Position numbers and translations under genes: made by a program
Assembly (NCBI RefSeq): GCF_014839805.1
Contig: NC_051142.1
Location: 372,001-436,000 of the forward strand
Origin: Manduca sexta
Lineage: Eukaryota > Arthropoda > Insecta > Lepidoptera > Sphingidae
DNA length: 64,000 nt
Direction of reading: 5' to 3'
Notes under the pieces: generated by a model
The model's database searches: none
The model's input: only the letters and a program-made list of their open reading frames with translations
What the model was told of the DNA's origin: nothing
Shown: positions 41,084 through 54,200 of the stretch, piece after piece
Layout: every line of letters begins with the position of its first letter
Numbering within the stretch: the stretch's first letter is position 1

Positions 41084-44000
41084 ATGGCTGCTGTGCAACA
41101 AAATTTAACAAAAATGGTCTCGGCGCAGCTACGCAACAAGGCAAACGAGTTTTTAAACTCCAGAAAACATGCTAACAATCTTGCCGATATACTGCAAATG
41201 TTCGAGGTAAGTTTATATAGTAATGTTTGCATACATTTACCATATTTATACTGCGTCATAGGTTACATTTCTAGTTTCTACTTATTTCTTTCAATTTCAG
41301 GCGGAGACGGACAATTATACGCCGCTTTTGCTCACAATCGAAGTCATATTCACCGAACTACTGAAGCGGGGTGATATGATCGAGGAATTTGTGCCACTGA
41401 AGCCAGCAGGTGAGCATATTTCCAAGTGGTACTAGTGTGATTTTGGCGTAAAAATATTGATTTTGTACTCTTACACCTGTCGAGATGTTAATTAAACTTG
41501 ATAATGAGACATTTATAGCCTGTCGTTGAAGTGTTTACGTCGGTGCGACATATCAGAGAGACAGTGCAAAGGTATATTTTCGCAAATCACATTTGGCGAC
41601 ATGTGACGTCTTATTTGCTTATATAAACGTTCGATCGGACCGCGAGCGGCAGCCGTCTTGTGTAATTGTTGTCGTTGCAACACGAACCATTGTTTTCGAA
41701 TACATACAAATTGGTTTTATATAAAGTTTATATAATTGTGGAGTTTTCGCTGCGCGGCAGGGTTCGTCCATCCATATTCCATTGTGGGTATAAGGCAGTG
41801 GCGTAAACATAGCCAAGGTCACGGCTGCACGTTCGGACACTCGTGTTTGTGTTTCATAATTAGGGTTGTCACTAGTACACAGACACTTGTTAGAACTAAC
41901 ATCTGTAACATCTGACCCAAAATAAACAAACATACTGAAGAGATTTATTATTGAATTTGAACTATTATTACTAATTTGATGAATGTTTTAGTAGTCTGAA
42001 GAATAATTTTATTCCTCATGTTGCAGTGTGTGTATATGTTTTTGTTCAGTGGTCTCAATTTAAATTATTTACCATTTATTTATGACAAAATGTATATGAA
42101 TGCTAATTACATGAAATTTATTAGATTGACACTTGACATACAAATGAGATAAACATTTTAATTTATATAGGGAAGCACTTACATTATATTATATTCAGCT
42201 AATAATAAACTTAGCTGTAAATAGATAATACTATTAAAATGATGCTGCTTTTCATGTTTGTTAGTGACACTGACTACAAAAAATATAATGCATATTGCTG
42301 TTCATACTTTATTTTATCTCTTTCTAAAAATACAAATATTTAGAATTCTAGCCCACCATGGGCATTTACACTTTTAACATAAGAACAGTGAATTACCATA
42401 TAAGAATATCAAGTAGGAAATTCTCTTTTGGTTATTTAGATATTATATTTTTTGTACAGTGTTAGATTGAAATAATTTATCGATAATAGTATAACATTGC
42501 CTAACCAGGATATACATTTTAATTTGCATAATAATAAATGAACAATAATAAATGAAAAACACATTATTTACCAATATAATTAAAATAACATTTTCCACTA
42601 TTAATAAAACACAATTTTATCCTCTAATTAATTTTTAATTTTCTGCAACAAAATGAACTTTTGTTTTATTTGTTTATTAACTATGGTCTTTGTGAGTCAC
42701 TTTGTTTATTCTTGGTATAAAAACATCTGATAACTAATAAATGTGAGTGTAAATAAGTTCTGACCCAACACTGTAAAAAAGGTTATAGCTTATGAGTAAT
42801 AACTAAAATAAAAACCACAACATAAAAATATTTATGCATTGAACCAGCAGTCTAACACTCCTCAGCCGGCTCAACGTACTACACCAGACAGCATACAATA
42901 ATACAAAATATAGAAAATACCTATTAATTAAATATTATTAGACTTATTTTACAGGCAAATCCTTAAATGTGTGGTATCATAAAAACATGATAATTATGAG
43001 TTAGAAACCGGGATCCTCTAGATTTCCAAAATACAGAAATATTGGACCAAATTAAAGACTTCAAAATATTAGTATCGTATTTCATAAACACCAGGATATT
43101 TGCTATTATGTATAAATTAAATTAAATTAAATTCAAAATGTATTTATTATTTTCCTAGTCTTAGTAAAAATAAAAATAAGAAATAACCACCACCAATGTT
43201 ATGATTAAGTACTACTGAAGTCCTGAATTCGCACAACGATAGCATAGGAAACAGCAAAGCAAATAGGTACATATGATAATGCTTGTTTCATTAATTAAAT
43301 CACAAATACATCCAATTGTATAAAAAAAACAAAGGCACATGTCATGTGGTTTTATTGAGCATTTATGAATATTAACTTCCCTTTTATATGTTAAACATTG
43401 TTCACATCGTATTTAAAGGCTTATTTATATAGTATGACTAGCTTTGGCCTGCAGGTCCGCCCGCGTGTGAAAGTTTTTCCGGGATAATGTTTTCCGTTAT
43501 AAAAGTCACTCGCAATCACGTTACCCCGTTTTTGCAACATTTTTTATTACTGCTCCGCTCCTATTGGTCATAGCGTAATGATATATGGCTGTGGTTCCTA
43601 AAGATTTGGCATCTCTTGATAGTATGAAAATTTTATTTTCCTTTAAGCTTCACCATGAAAATCCAGAATAAAATGTAAATTAGTGTTAATCAAGGACTTG
43701 GCTTATCTGAGTTAAATAAAAAATCCATTCGGGAGTCATTTTCGAAATAATAAACATATTTACCAACTATTACACATTCAACTCCAACTGCTGGTTATGG
43801 GATACTTACATCCGTTCGGATAGCGACCACCATACACAAGATGGAAAACCCGCCATAGTGGCCCACGTAACTGTCGCGTTCTGTCGCGTCTGTGTAGGAT
43901 CGGGTTTCATACAGGCCAGCGTAGCGGTGTCTAAAAACATCTCTTGTCAGTAAACTCTCTATCTGAAAAGGCTCCTGTACTATCAGGTGGTGCTGAGATC

Positions 44001-44240
44001 ACTTTGCCATCTCGATTTAAAAAAAAAATTTCAACAGACCACAGTCCAGAAGCGGAGTACACAAGATGGCTGCGCACATGCTACGAGTCGGCACTCACGC
44101 GCACTCTGATCTGTATAAAGAACGGTCGCACGAACTCACGTCTGCAAGCACTGGTGACCGCGTGCAAGCTGCTGCAGGCTGAAGGAAGACACCCACTAGA
44201 GCCCAGTAACGGATATTACTTCCCTGCGTTCAGGCTCAAG
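41084..44240 (+). CDS. Noc4: Nucleolar complex protein 4 (NOC4), first three exons (partial)
   Basis: NOC4 pairs with NOP14 in small-subunit (pre-40S) assembly in the nucleolus. Exons 41084-41206, 41301-41409 and 44038-44240 join in phase (0, 1, 0) and give 145 residues. MAAVQQNLTKMVSAQLRNKA leads into SRKHANNLADILQMF, the helical start that corresponds to the .SR..AN.V.DIL region of human NOC4L. TELLKRGDMIEEFVPLKPA, YTRWLRTCYESALTRTLICI, LQALVTACKLLQAEGRHPLE and NGYYFPAFRLK follow the family order (L.RG, W.R..Y..C, L.Q.EG.HPLE, YFP...). About 350 C-terminal residues are missing. No further exon is seen in the 3.3 kb before the 500-N gap, and UBR4 appears right after it. Intron 2 is long (2.6 kb) and repeat-poor. 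The start ATG is preceded by a reasonable ACAAAA context. The family match is from remembered motifs, hence slightly below certain. Confidence 0.82.
41530..41935. other. Promoter-like GC-rich island in NOC4 intron 2, possible solo LTR
   Basis: TTATATAAACGTTCGATCGG followed by a GC-rich stretch (CGCGAGCGGCAGCCGTCTTG) looks like a TATA box with a start region inside an AT-rich intron. I could not define LTR ends, so the nature is open. Confidence 0.3.
43440..43620 (+). repeat. Dispersed retroelement fragment in NOC4 intron 2
   Basis: GGCCTGCAGGTCCGCCCGCG and GTTTTTCCGGGATAATGTTT resemble the same class of scattered repeat as 32405-32530. Confidence 0.4.
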
Positions 44241-45480
44241 GTAATGACTTAACTTACTGCGAAATTGTACTTGGAATTTGAATAATATGTTGATGTTATA
44301 TTTTAATTGTATATCGACGGTTTCAATAACAGATCGCAATCTTAAGGTTCGATTTTTAAAATAAGATTTTGAGAATAAAGCAATCGTAATTTGTAAACAC
44401 ATTAAAAACTTTGTTCACATTGGCCCTTCGCGATAGATTGAAAAAAGGGTTTGGAATAGTTTATTGAAAACAGCGGTTAATTTACTATGAAAGTACTTAG
44501 AACTTAATTTTTTATTGACTGTGCCATACAAAAGAGGAATTAGGGTTTTTACGGGGTGATTTTATCCGTTCCCTCAAAATTATTTTGGCCAATAAATTGT
44601 ATCGTAAAATGACGGGTATTATGTATACGACTTTATATAAAAATTTATATTGCACAGGTTTTATGAAGTTTATTGGACGTGTTTAAATGTATACTGTAGA
44701 AATTCAGATTGGTTTATTATATGAATGAATGTACCTGTTAAGAGACCGATGACTAATGCACTTAGCTGGTGGGAGGACCTGTTGTTACTTGTACCCGACT
44801 GCATAGCGACCACACACATGAGGTTGATCATAAAGCGTCTAAAAAGGAGCCATTTCTTGCAACAACTTTTTGATGCAAGTTTCGTCAGTCAATGTGTGCG
44901 AGAATTGCCATGCCATTGTATTTTTTTTACGGCCTTTCAAAAATCGTACGTGCGAGGCTAGAAACTTGCTCCACTTGATTTAGGTTTTATCATAACCAAT
45001 TATGTACTTCCAATAAGTGACCAGCTAGGTAGACTTTTTGACCACAGATGAGGGATGCAACCTCTCTCGTTCATCAATAAATTATAGTATTATTTTCTTT
45101 TTTAATAATCGTGATGTATACTATATGAAATTCATTCAAATGAAAACATAAATAAAAACATTGCATCTTCTCTATTATGTATTTGACGTTTCGTAATTTG
45201 TCGTGTATTCAATGACGTGACGTGACAACGGAAGCTATATCTACAGCATAAATATATGTAAGATTATATTAGAAGAGCAAAACAACTATTACCAAAGTAA
45301 ATTATAACAAAGGGCAGATATTTCTTGGCATTTCATGCGCAAGGCTATAGTCACTTTACCAGGATAAAGAAAACAATGCTCACTATGTTCAATTGCAATA
45401 GTCACTATAGTTGAATCTTAACCTATACCTTGTCAACATTAATTCTCCATTAGATACACCGTACATTCAATTTGTTAGGC
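44241..45480. other. Downstream of NOC4 exon 3, no exon seen
   Basis: AT-rich. I looked for the next NOC4 exon and found none. The open frame 44725-44961 has no recognisable domain and ordinary composition. Confidence 0.5.
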
Positions 45481-45489
45481 GAGCATTTG

Positions 45490-45722
45490 CCATATCCATA
45501 ATATTAGTTGCCAGACTTCAAGACACTGAGCTCATTCTCCGTAGATCGGACCACCAACAGCTAAAAAAATTTTAAAACAGTTGTATATTTGTAAAACGTA
45601 GATAGATATCCTAACTGAGTTTTCGGATGAACAATACCTCAGTCCCCCCCGTGTCCATGAAGGCTGCAAAGTCTTCGAAACGTCGGGAGAAAAGTAAAAT
45701 ATTAAAACCGCGATAAAATAAG
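45490..45722 (+). mobile_element. Penelope-like element 3' tail fragment
   Basis: GCCAGACTTCAAGACACTGA, GATCGGACCACCAACAGCTA, then CCATGAAGGCTGCAAAGTCT and GAAACGTCGGGAGAAAA. It matches the tail of the 20.6-kb element (there on the minus strand) almost base for base in the conserved blocks. Confidence 0.8.
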
Positions 45723-45789
45723 TAAAATAGTTTAATTTAAATGTCTAACATTCGCGTAAACATAAATCATTATTAGTTGCCAGCATTGA

Positions 45790-45937
45790 CTGAGTCCATA
45801 CAGCTCGATTCTTGCCGGCTTTCCCTAATTTAGGTAAAATTTTATTATTAGAACGATTTACAGTCCAAATTTATGCACATTAGTACCTACTTAAACGTTG
45901 TCGGGTTAACTTTCGGAAAACTTCACCACTCGCCACT
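45790..45937 (+). repeat. Interspersed repeat family X, copy 4
   Basis: GCTCGATTCTTGCCGGCTTT ... TTAGAACGATTTACAGTCC ... AACTTCACCACTCGCCACT. Its last 34 bp form the left arm of the palindrome at 45904-45975. Confidence 0.6.
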
Positions 45938-45975
45938 AACCAGTGGCGAGTGGTGAAGTTTTCCGAAAGTTAACC
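45904..45975. repeat. Perfect palindrome, 34-bp arms, AACC loop
   Basis: Left arm starts GGTTAACTTTCGGAAAACTT and ends CGCCACT; the loop is AACC; the right arm is the exact reverse complement. The left arm is the end of a family X repeat. Confidence 0.97.
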
Positions 45976-45987
45976 GTCCGAAAGTTA

Positions 45988-46045
45988 ACGAGTTCGCTCT
46001 AGTTTAGAACAGGCAACCGCCTGTTCTAAACTAGAGCGAACTCGT
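45988..46045. repeat. Perfect palindrome, 27-bp arms, AACC loop
   Basis: ACGAGTTCGCTCTAGTTTAG ... CAGGC, loop AACC, then the exact reverse complement. It is separated from the preceding palindrome by 12 bp, which repeat part of its arm (CCGAAAGTTA). Confidence 0.97.
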
Positions 46046-46489
46046 CGGAGGGAATTTGGTTTAAGATATTTATTTCTCAAAAAGAATTATATTATTCACT
46101 TACATGAGAAATTATTTTTTAACTAATGTATTATATTAAACTAAAACTTCATTTTTGGCGATAATAACCGGACATAATAACAGAGTGAGGGTAGGTTTGT
46201 ATAATAAAGAAATTATTCACATGATATCGAATATAGTACTGCATAGGAACCAAGTAACAAAACAAGTTTCACAGCAATGTGTGTAACTGGATATTGATGA
46301 ATTTGTTAGTATAGTTGATTGTTGTGGTTCAGGGCATTACATCAGTATACTCATCTAGAAGGCGATGACTAATGCGCTCCACTTGTAATGTTATACCGCA
46401 GTGGATGTCCGACGTTTTGACTGCAGTATTATTTTAATGTCAGTAATGCCTAGCGTCGACTAGGCGCGCCGTGTTGAATATAAAAAAAA

Positions 46490-46685
46490 ACCTCACGCCT
46501 TTATCCGTGATAGGGTAGGCGGAACTTCATCCAGGGCTATTTTTCATGTGCGTTCCATGTTACGGACGGATCAATCGCAAAATCGGACATAAATTCCAGA
46601 TTTGGCTCGACGCGGGATTCGATCCCGGATCTTAAAGCGATGGTCGTACCGCAAACGCTACACAAATATGCCACCGAGGCAATTC
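46490..46685 (-). repeat. tRNA-derived SINE, reversed
   Basis: On the minus strand: TTGCCTCGGTGGCATATTTG (A-box side), then GGGATCGAATCCCG (B box), then the body to ATCACGGATAAAGGCGTGAGG and an oligo-A tail (T-run on plus at about 46480). Confidence 0.7.
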
Positions 46686-46959
46686 AATAGAATCGAATGT
46701 GCTTTTAAAGCGCCTGCTTTAACATTTACTATGAATACATTATAGAAGCGCGAATCACTGCGGATACAAAGTAAATATGATATAATTCTGCTCAAATTGA
46801 CGTTGGACGTAAAGTTAGTTATATAAATAGTTTATATTCCCACCCACTACTGTCGCAAGTCCTCGATTTACATTTGACTCTGATAAATGTTTTTTTTTTT
46901 TTTTTTTTAAGTACGGATATCACACAACATTCTAAAGACACCATTGTGGTACATTATTT

Positions 46960-47120
46960 TATAGCATATAGGCTTGCGTTTGACCACTATCTCGCCTGAT
47001 GGTAAGTGATGATGTGGTATATGGTGGAAGCTTGCCTAGAAGATACCTATTCACTCGTGACTTGAAGATATCCATCGGGAAATATAGACACATATTTCCC
47101 GATGGATATCATGGTACATA
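46960..47120 (+). repeat. Dispersed lepidopteran repeat with internal palindrome
   Basis: CTCGCCTGATGGTAAGTGAT, then CTTGCCTAGAAGATACCTAT and TCACTCGTGACTTGAAGATA, is a repeat tail widespread in moths and butterflies (from memory). It ends in the perfect hairpin 47067-47110. Confidence 0.5.
47067..47110. repeat. Perfect hairpin, 19-bp arms, 6-nt loop
   Basis: GATATCCATCGGGAAATAT, AGACAC, ATATTTCCCGATGGATATC. Confidence 0.96.
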
Positions 47121-47526
47121 TTGAATACAAGTTATGTCCACAAAGTCGACATCTCAGGTTCTTTATTCTGTATCACTCATTAGTTCGCCAATGCGTGACA
47201 AGCACGTAACACAAAGCGTCGTGTTTAATCCAATATACATTGGCATACAGCGGGAATGGCGAACCAATGGCACGCGTACCAGTCCGTGACACGAACAACA
47301 CGTGACAAAATAATTCGTGCACGCGAATAATTTGCTAAATAAAACATATTTGGGTCATAAAAAACTCGCTAAAAGAGTCACTCATTTAGATAAAACCGGT
47401 CCTGTATCGTACTTTACATGTAATTTCTGTCTGTTATAAATAATGACGCCATCCCTGGCATACAGTATACCATTCCACGCTATTTTCACGAAGATAACCT
47501 AACACGACCGAGTTACGAATTTCCAC

Positions 47527-48026
47527 NNNNNNNNNNNNNNNNNNNNNNNNNNNNNNNNNNNNNNNNNNNNNNNNNNNNNNNNNNNNNNNNNNNNNNNNNN
47601 NNNNNNNNNNNNNNNNNNNNNNNNNNNNNNNNNNNNNNNNNNNNNNNNNNNNNNNNNNNNNNNNNNNNNNNNNNNNNNNNNNNNNNNNNNNNNNNNNNNN
47701 NNNNNNNNNNNNNNNNNNNNNNNNNNNNNNNNNNNNNNNNNNNNNNNNNNNNNNNNNNNNNNNNNNNNNNNNNNNNNNNNNNNNNNNNNNNNNNNNNNNN
47801 NNNNNNNNNNNNNNNNNNNNNNNNNNNNNNNNNNNNNNNNNNNNNNNNNNNNNNNNNNNNNNNNNNNNNNNNNNNNNNNNNNNNNNNNNNNNNNNNNNNN
47901 NNNNNNNNNNNNNNNNNNNNNNNNNNNNNNNNNNNNNNNNNNNNNNNNNNNNNNNNNNNNNNNNNNNNNNNNNNNNNNNNNNNNNNNNNNNNNNNNNNNN
48001 NNNNNNNNNNNNNNNNNNNNNNNNNN
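47527..48026. other. Assembly gap, exactly 500 N
   Basis: Same nominal length as the first gap. The end of NOC4 and the first half of UBR4 are both missing at this point, so the true missing sequence must be far longer than 500 bp, or the join is wrong. Confidence 0.95.
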
Positions 48027-48214
48027 GTTGGTTTTTATAAGGCAGTAGAGCGTGGTCTTATACTTGGATTGAATATTGCCATTATAGTTAAATAATTAGT
48101 TTAATTTAGCTATGTAATCATCATGATCATTTTTTAGTAGTCATCCTCACTTCAATTAAAGGTTAGAGAAGTATGTTTACTACAAGTAGCAAAAAATATT
48201 AGTCTTTGTTTTAG

Positions 48215-51200
48215 TTATTACCGACGACCCCCTGACCTACACGCTCTTAGTGTGGATACAATATTAGATGTTAATAATATGTCAACAGGTGCTGTAGCAG
48301 ATCACTTAGTGTTGAACACCGCCTTGGAAGGCAACAACTACGTCATCAAAGCACTATGGCTTCCTGGATCGCAGATACTACTTGCCCTCGTGACGTCAGA
48401 CTTCGTCAAGATATTCGACCTTAGCAAAGACTTGAATAATCCCACACATCACTTCCTCGTGCCCAGCGGAAAGGTACATTTCATGACGCTTGTTATATTA
48501 TACAGCATTTACAGAAATAAAATGTTGAATTATATCGTCTTAAAATCTATATTTAAAAGCATGAGAGGTAGTTTGGTTTCAATGATTGTTATGGTGCCCT
48601 TGCGTCAACAGTAGGTAGAAAGAAATACAGTATTGTCAGTAATAAATAATCAATTTCCAACAGGTCCGAGACGTAACCTTCGTTTACCAAGACGGCGTAG
48701 TCCACATGCTCTGCATGAGCTCCGCCGGTCACATCTACTGGCAGCCGATGACTGAAGAGTCGAGCGCCGCACTCGGCACATTCTACATCACTAACACACT
48801 TGAAGTTTTACACCCAGAAATACAGGTAATATTGGTGTATTAAAGGAATAAAATTATATTTCATTTATTTCATCATATTGTTTCATTGCATTATAAAGTA
48901 TCGATTTATATACATAGTGAATAGCCATATAACCTAATTATATCGACATTTCTTACGATTGTCTTAAAAGTCAAATAATTATATATTTTTATATTAATTT
49001 TCAAGTATATTTAAAAATAATTTGCTTTTACAACAGGATGTCGCTGGTCTGGTTGGCGGAGGCGGAGTATCGATATATTACTCGCACACTCTGAAAATGC
49101 TATTCTTCTCTTACGCACAAGGAAAGAGTTTCCTAGCTCCGTTGAACAATGTGGAAGAGAGTGTTAAAGGTAACATTACAATATATTTAACTTTTATTTC
49201 AATACTTAATATAATAAAGCCATCGATTTATTTATCTAATGATAAAATACTATTTTTAGGAAACAAACAATATTGATATATATATTTTGTCTAGGAACGG
49301 CAATGATTACGCTATCAGCAGCAGCGACGCAGAAGGAGGGCGGCGGTCGCGGCGGCGGCAACACAGGAGCGGCGTGCAGTCTCTGTGCCAGTGGGCTGAA
49401 GTGCCCGGACATCCAGGACTCGTCACTGCCGTCATGCAGGCTTCCAACAATCCTGTCACGTACTCATGTTGACGCCTACGAACATATTTGTGCAGGAGAT
49501 TAAGGTTTGTTTATGATTATCGCTGTTATTACGTAAATATATCTAAGTTAATTTTTCAAAATTACATTTTGAGAGTTTTGTGAAATCGTAATTTCATTAT
49601 AATAATTTTGAATATTACTATATTTAGCCTTAGACTCATATAGTAATACGATGTGCCCAAAATATATCTAAATTATATTGGCCTTATCGATAGGTGGTAC
49701 CAGCAAAGGCCAAGATCACGGACATGGTAGCCGTCCGCCATTGGTGCGGTGGTGGCGGCGAACAGAAGAGTACGCTCATACTTCTCTGCGAGGACGGGTC
49801 ATTGCGCATGTACGCAGCGAGTAACGAGAACACAGGGTATTGGCTCGCGCCGACCATACAACCCACGCATGCGCCGCGACGACGACCTAAACAGCCGCTG
49901 CACCATGCCAAAGGAAAGGCACAGCAGGTAACAGTATCTTATTTTCGTACTGTATAACCATTTATAATATTTTTAGCGGCGCTAAAAAGTCACGAGCGGC
50001 GTGACGTTGTTTTTAGTGACGTAACTTACTTTGACCTGATTTAAAAATAATGCTCATAGATTTATGAAAGATAATGGAACTGGGTAGTTTTTGACACTAT
50101 ATCGATTTGAATTGAATAAATATATTATCGATATTATTTGATAGACCGTCACGAAGTCAAGCGCGAATGGCACGCCGCAGTTCCCTATCGACTTCTTCGA
50201 GCATTTGTGTCGCCATGACCGACATCGAGTTTGGCGGTAACGACCTGCTGCAAGTGTACAACACGGCGCAAATCAAACATCGCCTCAACACTGCAGGTAA
50301 TGTTAAATGTTGATTTTAAATCTCTCACTTTGGATTCGCCTTATAAACACGCGAAGATGAGATAGATTTTAAATACATGTGAAGTGATCCTTTAGTCCAT
50401 TTCCTTTTTATTTTTTGGTGCAGGTCTATACGTAGTTTCCACGAAAATGAGTGGATTCTCGATGGAAGTGATCAACTCTGATCCAAATATGGTTATTTGC
50501 GGTATAAGAGTGCTATTAGGCAGTCAGGATGTTGCCAGAACACCATCATTTATCGAGGTAAGTGTATATTACCAAGGCACCACCTTTATGAACCTTTGAA
50601 CGCCAACATCGCGTGCTAGCTAAGTAACATTTTTAATTCGCCAGTGTAGTAAGTCGACTACATGGGACGAACACTCCTTCAAGCAGTGAAATTTGTATAT
50701 AGTGTTCGTACTTAATATAGGCCCTTGTAGTCGACAAACTATTTGCAATATCGATTATTAAAACCAGCCACAAGTAATATCTCATTACACACATTTAAAT
50801 TCGCTTGTATTAGTTTGATATTGTAGTTCTTATGAGCCTAAAACACATCAATGATTCAAAGCAAAATATCATTTTTATTCACTTTATATCAATATTTTGA
50901 TATTACCTATCACTAGCTACTTTGCAGCTAATTATAACTTTTTTATTGTAGCGTCCAAAATAGTTCTGGATAAGGCAAGGTTTCTTAAAATGGGTCCCAA
51001 AGACCGTAAAGGACATAAAATGTAAATTGGGAACTCTTTATGACTTCTTAATAATTTTCACAAAATAATTAAACATTTCCCTTGAGATATGCCATGTTTA
51101 AGAAACCCTGTTGTGGCAGCTTGGCGTTCAAAGGGATTAATATACTCATAAGCATTTCTACATCACTTGAAAGCAAAAATTAAATTTCTTTTTACTTTCA

Positions 51201-54200
51201 TTTGTTATAGCACGCCGGAGTCAAAGGGCAAATGGTCATTTTCATTAGTAAATTGGATATTATTGATTTTAACTATTTGCAACACGCACCATGTATATAT
51301 TTTTTGTCTTGCAGGTATACGGTAGGTCGATCCAAACGGTCGTTGTTCGCAACCGTTGGTTTGACATCCCACTTACAAGGGAGGAGTCATTGCAATGCGA
51401 CAAGAAACTGCTCCTCAACTTCGGTCCGTCGCAGGACCCTGATGGAGTAACAATGGTTGATTCTATTAAAGTGAGTATCGATAAATTATTGTTTAATGGA
51501 AAATTTATATATTGATTATAATTTTGTTTTTATATTCGAAGAAAATGTTTTTGTAAATGAAATTATTTTTTAGGTTTATGGCAAAAACAAAGAGCAATTC
51601 GGTTGGCCCGAAGAGAATGAGGATCCTTCCGCATGCCCGTCGTCCAGTAAAGTCGTCCAAGTAAGTGTAATGGATTTGCTATTTGTTTTTTGTCTTTAAG
51701 TTTTTAGGTAAGTAAAGTTTCTAAAAACAATATTCCTTATTTAGGAAGCAGAAGGAGCTAGCGGCGCATGGAAACCCAGTCCACTGGAACGTCTGGCTTG
51801 CGCGGCGTTAGAAGCGTTGGAGCTGGCGCCGGCGCGGCAGCCAGCACGGGCGCGGCGGCGGGGCTGAGGGAGGTGCTGAGGCGGCGCGCAAGCTACTGTG
51901 CGCCCGCGCCGCCGCACCTGCACGCGCGTGCGCAGTGCTGCTTACGGGCCGTCCACCACTCGCACTACCATCAGTACAAGGATCAAGCAATACTTAAATA
52001 CGTATGCTCATCGCTGCGAGAACTGCGCGACACCCCCGACCCGCACAATATCGATCCGGAGGCATACTTCAGACTGATGCTACTGGCACGTGGTGTGGCT
52101 GTGGCGCGACCACATCACCTTGTAAAGTTCAGCGTGCCCACGCCGCAGAAGCCTGCTAACAGTATGTATAAAATTAGAATGAAGTTTGCCAATATCAAGC
52201 CAAGAATTTTCATAGCAGTAAATTATTATAAAATAAGTTCAGATTTTTACTTGAATAAATCGTACAATTTGTAACTACCTTAACTAAATGTGACTTTAGT
52301 ACACCATTTTACATTTTTTTCAATCCTCGAGGTGACTGGTCGGTGCTATGGAAGAGTGTGACAGAAGAGGATAAGAAGAAGGAGCCGCACCTGTGCGTGC
52401 TGCTGACGAGCGTGCTGTGGCGACTCACCGCATGCCGCAGTAGCACCGGCGGGCCGGGCGGCGGCGGCGGGCCGCCCGCCGTGCTGTCGTACGGGCTGCG
52501 ACACGCGGAGCACACGCTGCACGCGCTCGCCGACGTTATACACGCCTTCCAGCTGCATGCCGATAACGAATGTGTACGTTGCGCTTTATACTAGTAGTCT
52601 AAAACTCAGTAAATTAGTTTAGCAGTAATATACATCATCTGTGAGTAATGAGGTGTTAATCTACGCCATGTAATTTTTGTAAGGTTCTACACTTCAGAAA
52701 CTTATTTGCGCGAAATACGGGAAATAACTAATGTTTTTTTTTTCTAATAGATCGAATTCGGAAATCAAATCTATTTATCACTGCTGCTCGCCGAGGATCA
52801 GAATATAAGTTTCGGTACCAAGGCCGCTCTAATGCGAGTCCTACGTCCCAGGGTCAAGAAACGACGCGTATTCATTCCATCTCCGCCCAACACTCCAGGT
52901 ATGACATATCTACATACACACCAGCTTATCGATAAAATAATCTCAATTTTAGTGTTCAAAATATTGAACATGACGTCATATCGTAATACCATCTCTTTAT
53001 TTATATTCGAACCAAATGCTACACGTCATGACACTCTGTCAGACTTTGTTCATCACAATCTGTTTTTTTTTTTCGAAAGTAATCATCTCTCTGGCTATAA
53101 AAGATTTGGCGTCGTACATTAAAACACTTTGTCTAACATTATTGTATTGGCCAGGCGCCGGTTCCTCTGTGACAACTGCCCAGCCTGCGAGCTCCATTAC
53201 TGAAGCAGTGGTCTCCGAGTCGGATCTGAGCGCGAACAGAGACGAACAAAGGGAGGAGCAACAGTTCATGGATGTCGACGATTCACTGGAACCTATGGTG
53301 CTTCTCGCGCCTGACGGGGGTAAGTTTGAATTATGTTATTAGAGTATTTGGCGCGTTTTGTTTACTTCTCTAAACGTTTTAATGATTATTAAGTTTCGTC
53401 GAGCTATAGACATTTTCTTACACGAGCTGCAAAACGGGCAACGTCATTTATTAATTGTTATGAAATCCTAGTGTATTGCCACTTTGAGTTTTTTTTGCCC
53501 ATTAGGCTTAGAAGCGCTATTGGACATCCCGCCCGATGCGGACGATGAGACGATGGTGGAGCTAGCGATCGCACTGTCGCTGCAAGAGCAGCCGCGCCGC
53601 GCGCCCCCCGCACCCTCCGCGCCGCCGCCGCCCGCGCCCGGCTTCAGCGACGCCACTGCTTCTCCGCCCGGGTACGTAGCGTCATATCGTATTTTATTTC
53701 ATGGAACACTTTTATTTTTGGTTTTAAAATAATTCTAGAGAGTTACACTTTTAGGTTTTAAATACGTTTATAATAGTATCTTTACCTTCAATTACATTAT
53801 TGGCACACAATTTTCGCATTTCACAATTTCACATTTCACGTCAGTTATATACCTATATAAAATATATATCCATTGCACTAAATTATAATTTGCACGTATG
53901 TGTGCAGGTCGGACGACGAAGGCAGCACGGCGGCGACGGACGGCAGCACGCTGCGCACGTCGCCAGCCGAGCCGCCCGGCTCCGCCGGCTCCGAGAGCGG
54001 CGGCTCCGGCGCCGACAGCATCGGCGGAGTGTCCGGACGTAGCAGCGCATATGGTAACTACTTCTTTTACACACTGCTTCTTTTTATACTGGACTTCATG
54101 TTGTTATAAAATGCGTTCTTCAACTGTATGCCGTTGGTCTAAGGGTGAGTTTATAATGACATACGCATGTTCGAGATGGTTTCCAGGGGTATGCACTCTA

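Noticed and set aside
44725..44961. 78-codon open frame as a possible NOC4 exon
   Set aside because: No similarity to the expected helical sequence; lacks fitting splice signals.
51741..51990. Minus-strand Arg/Ala-rich frames opposite UBR4 exon 10
   Set aside because: Antisense shadows of a GC-rich exon.
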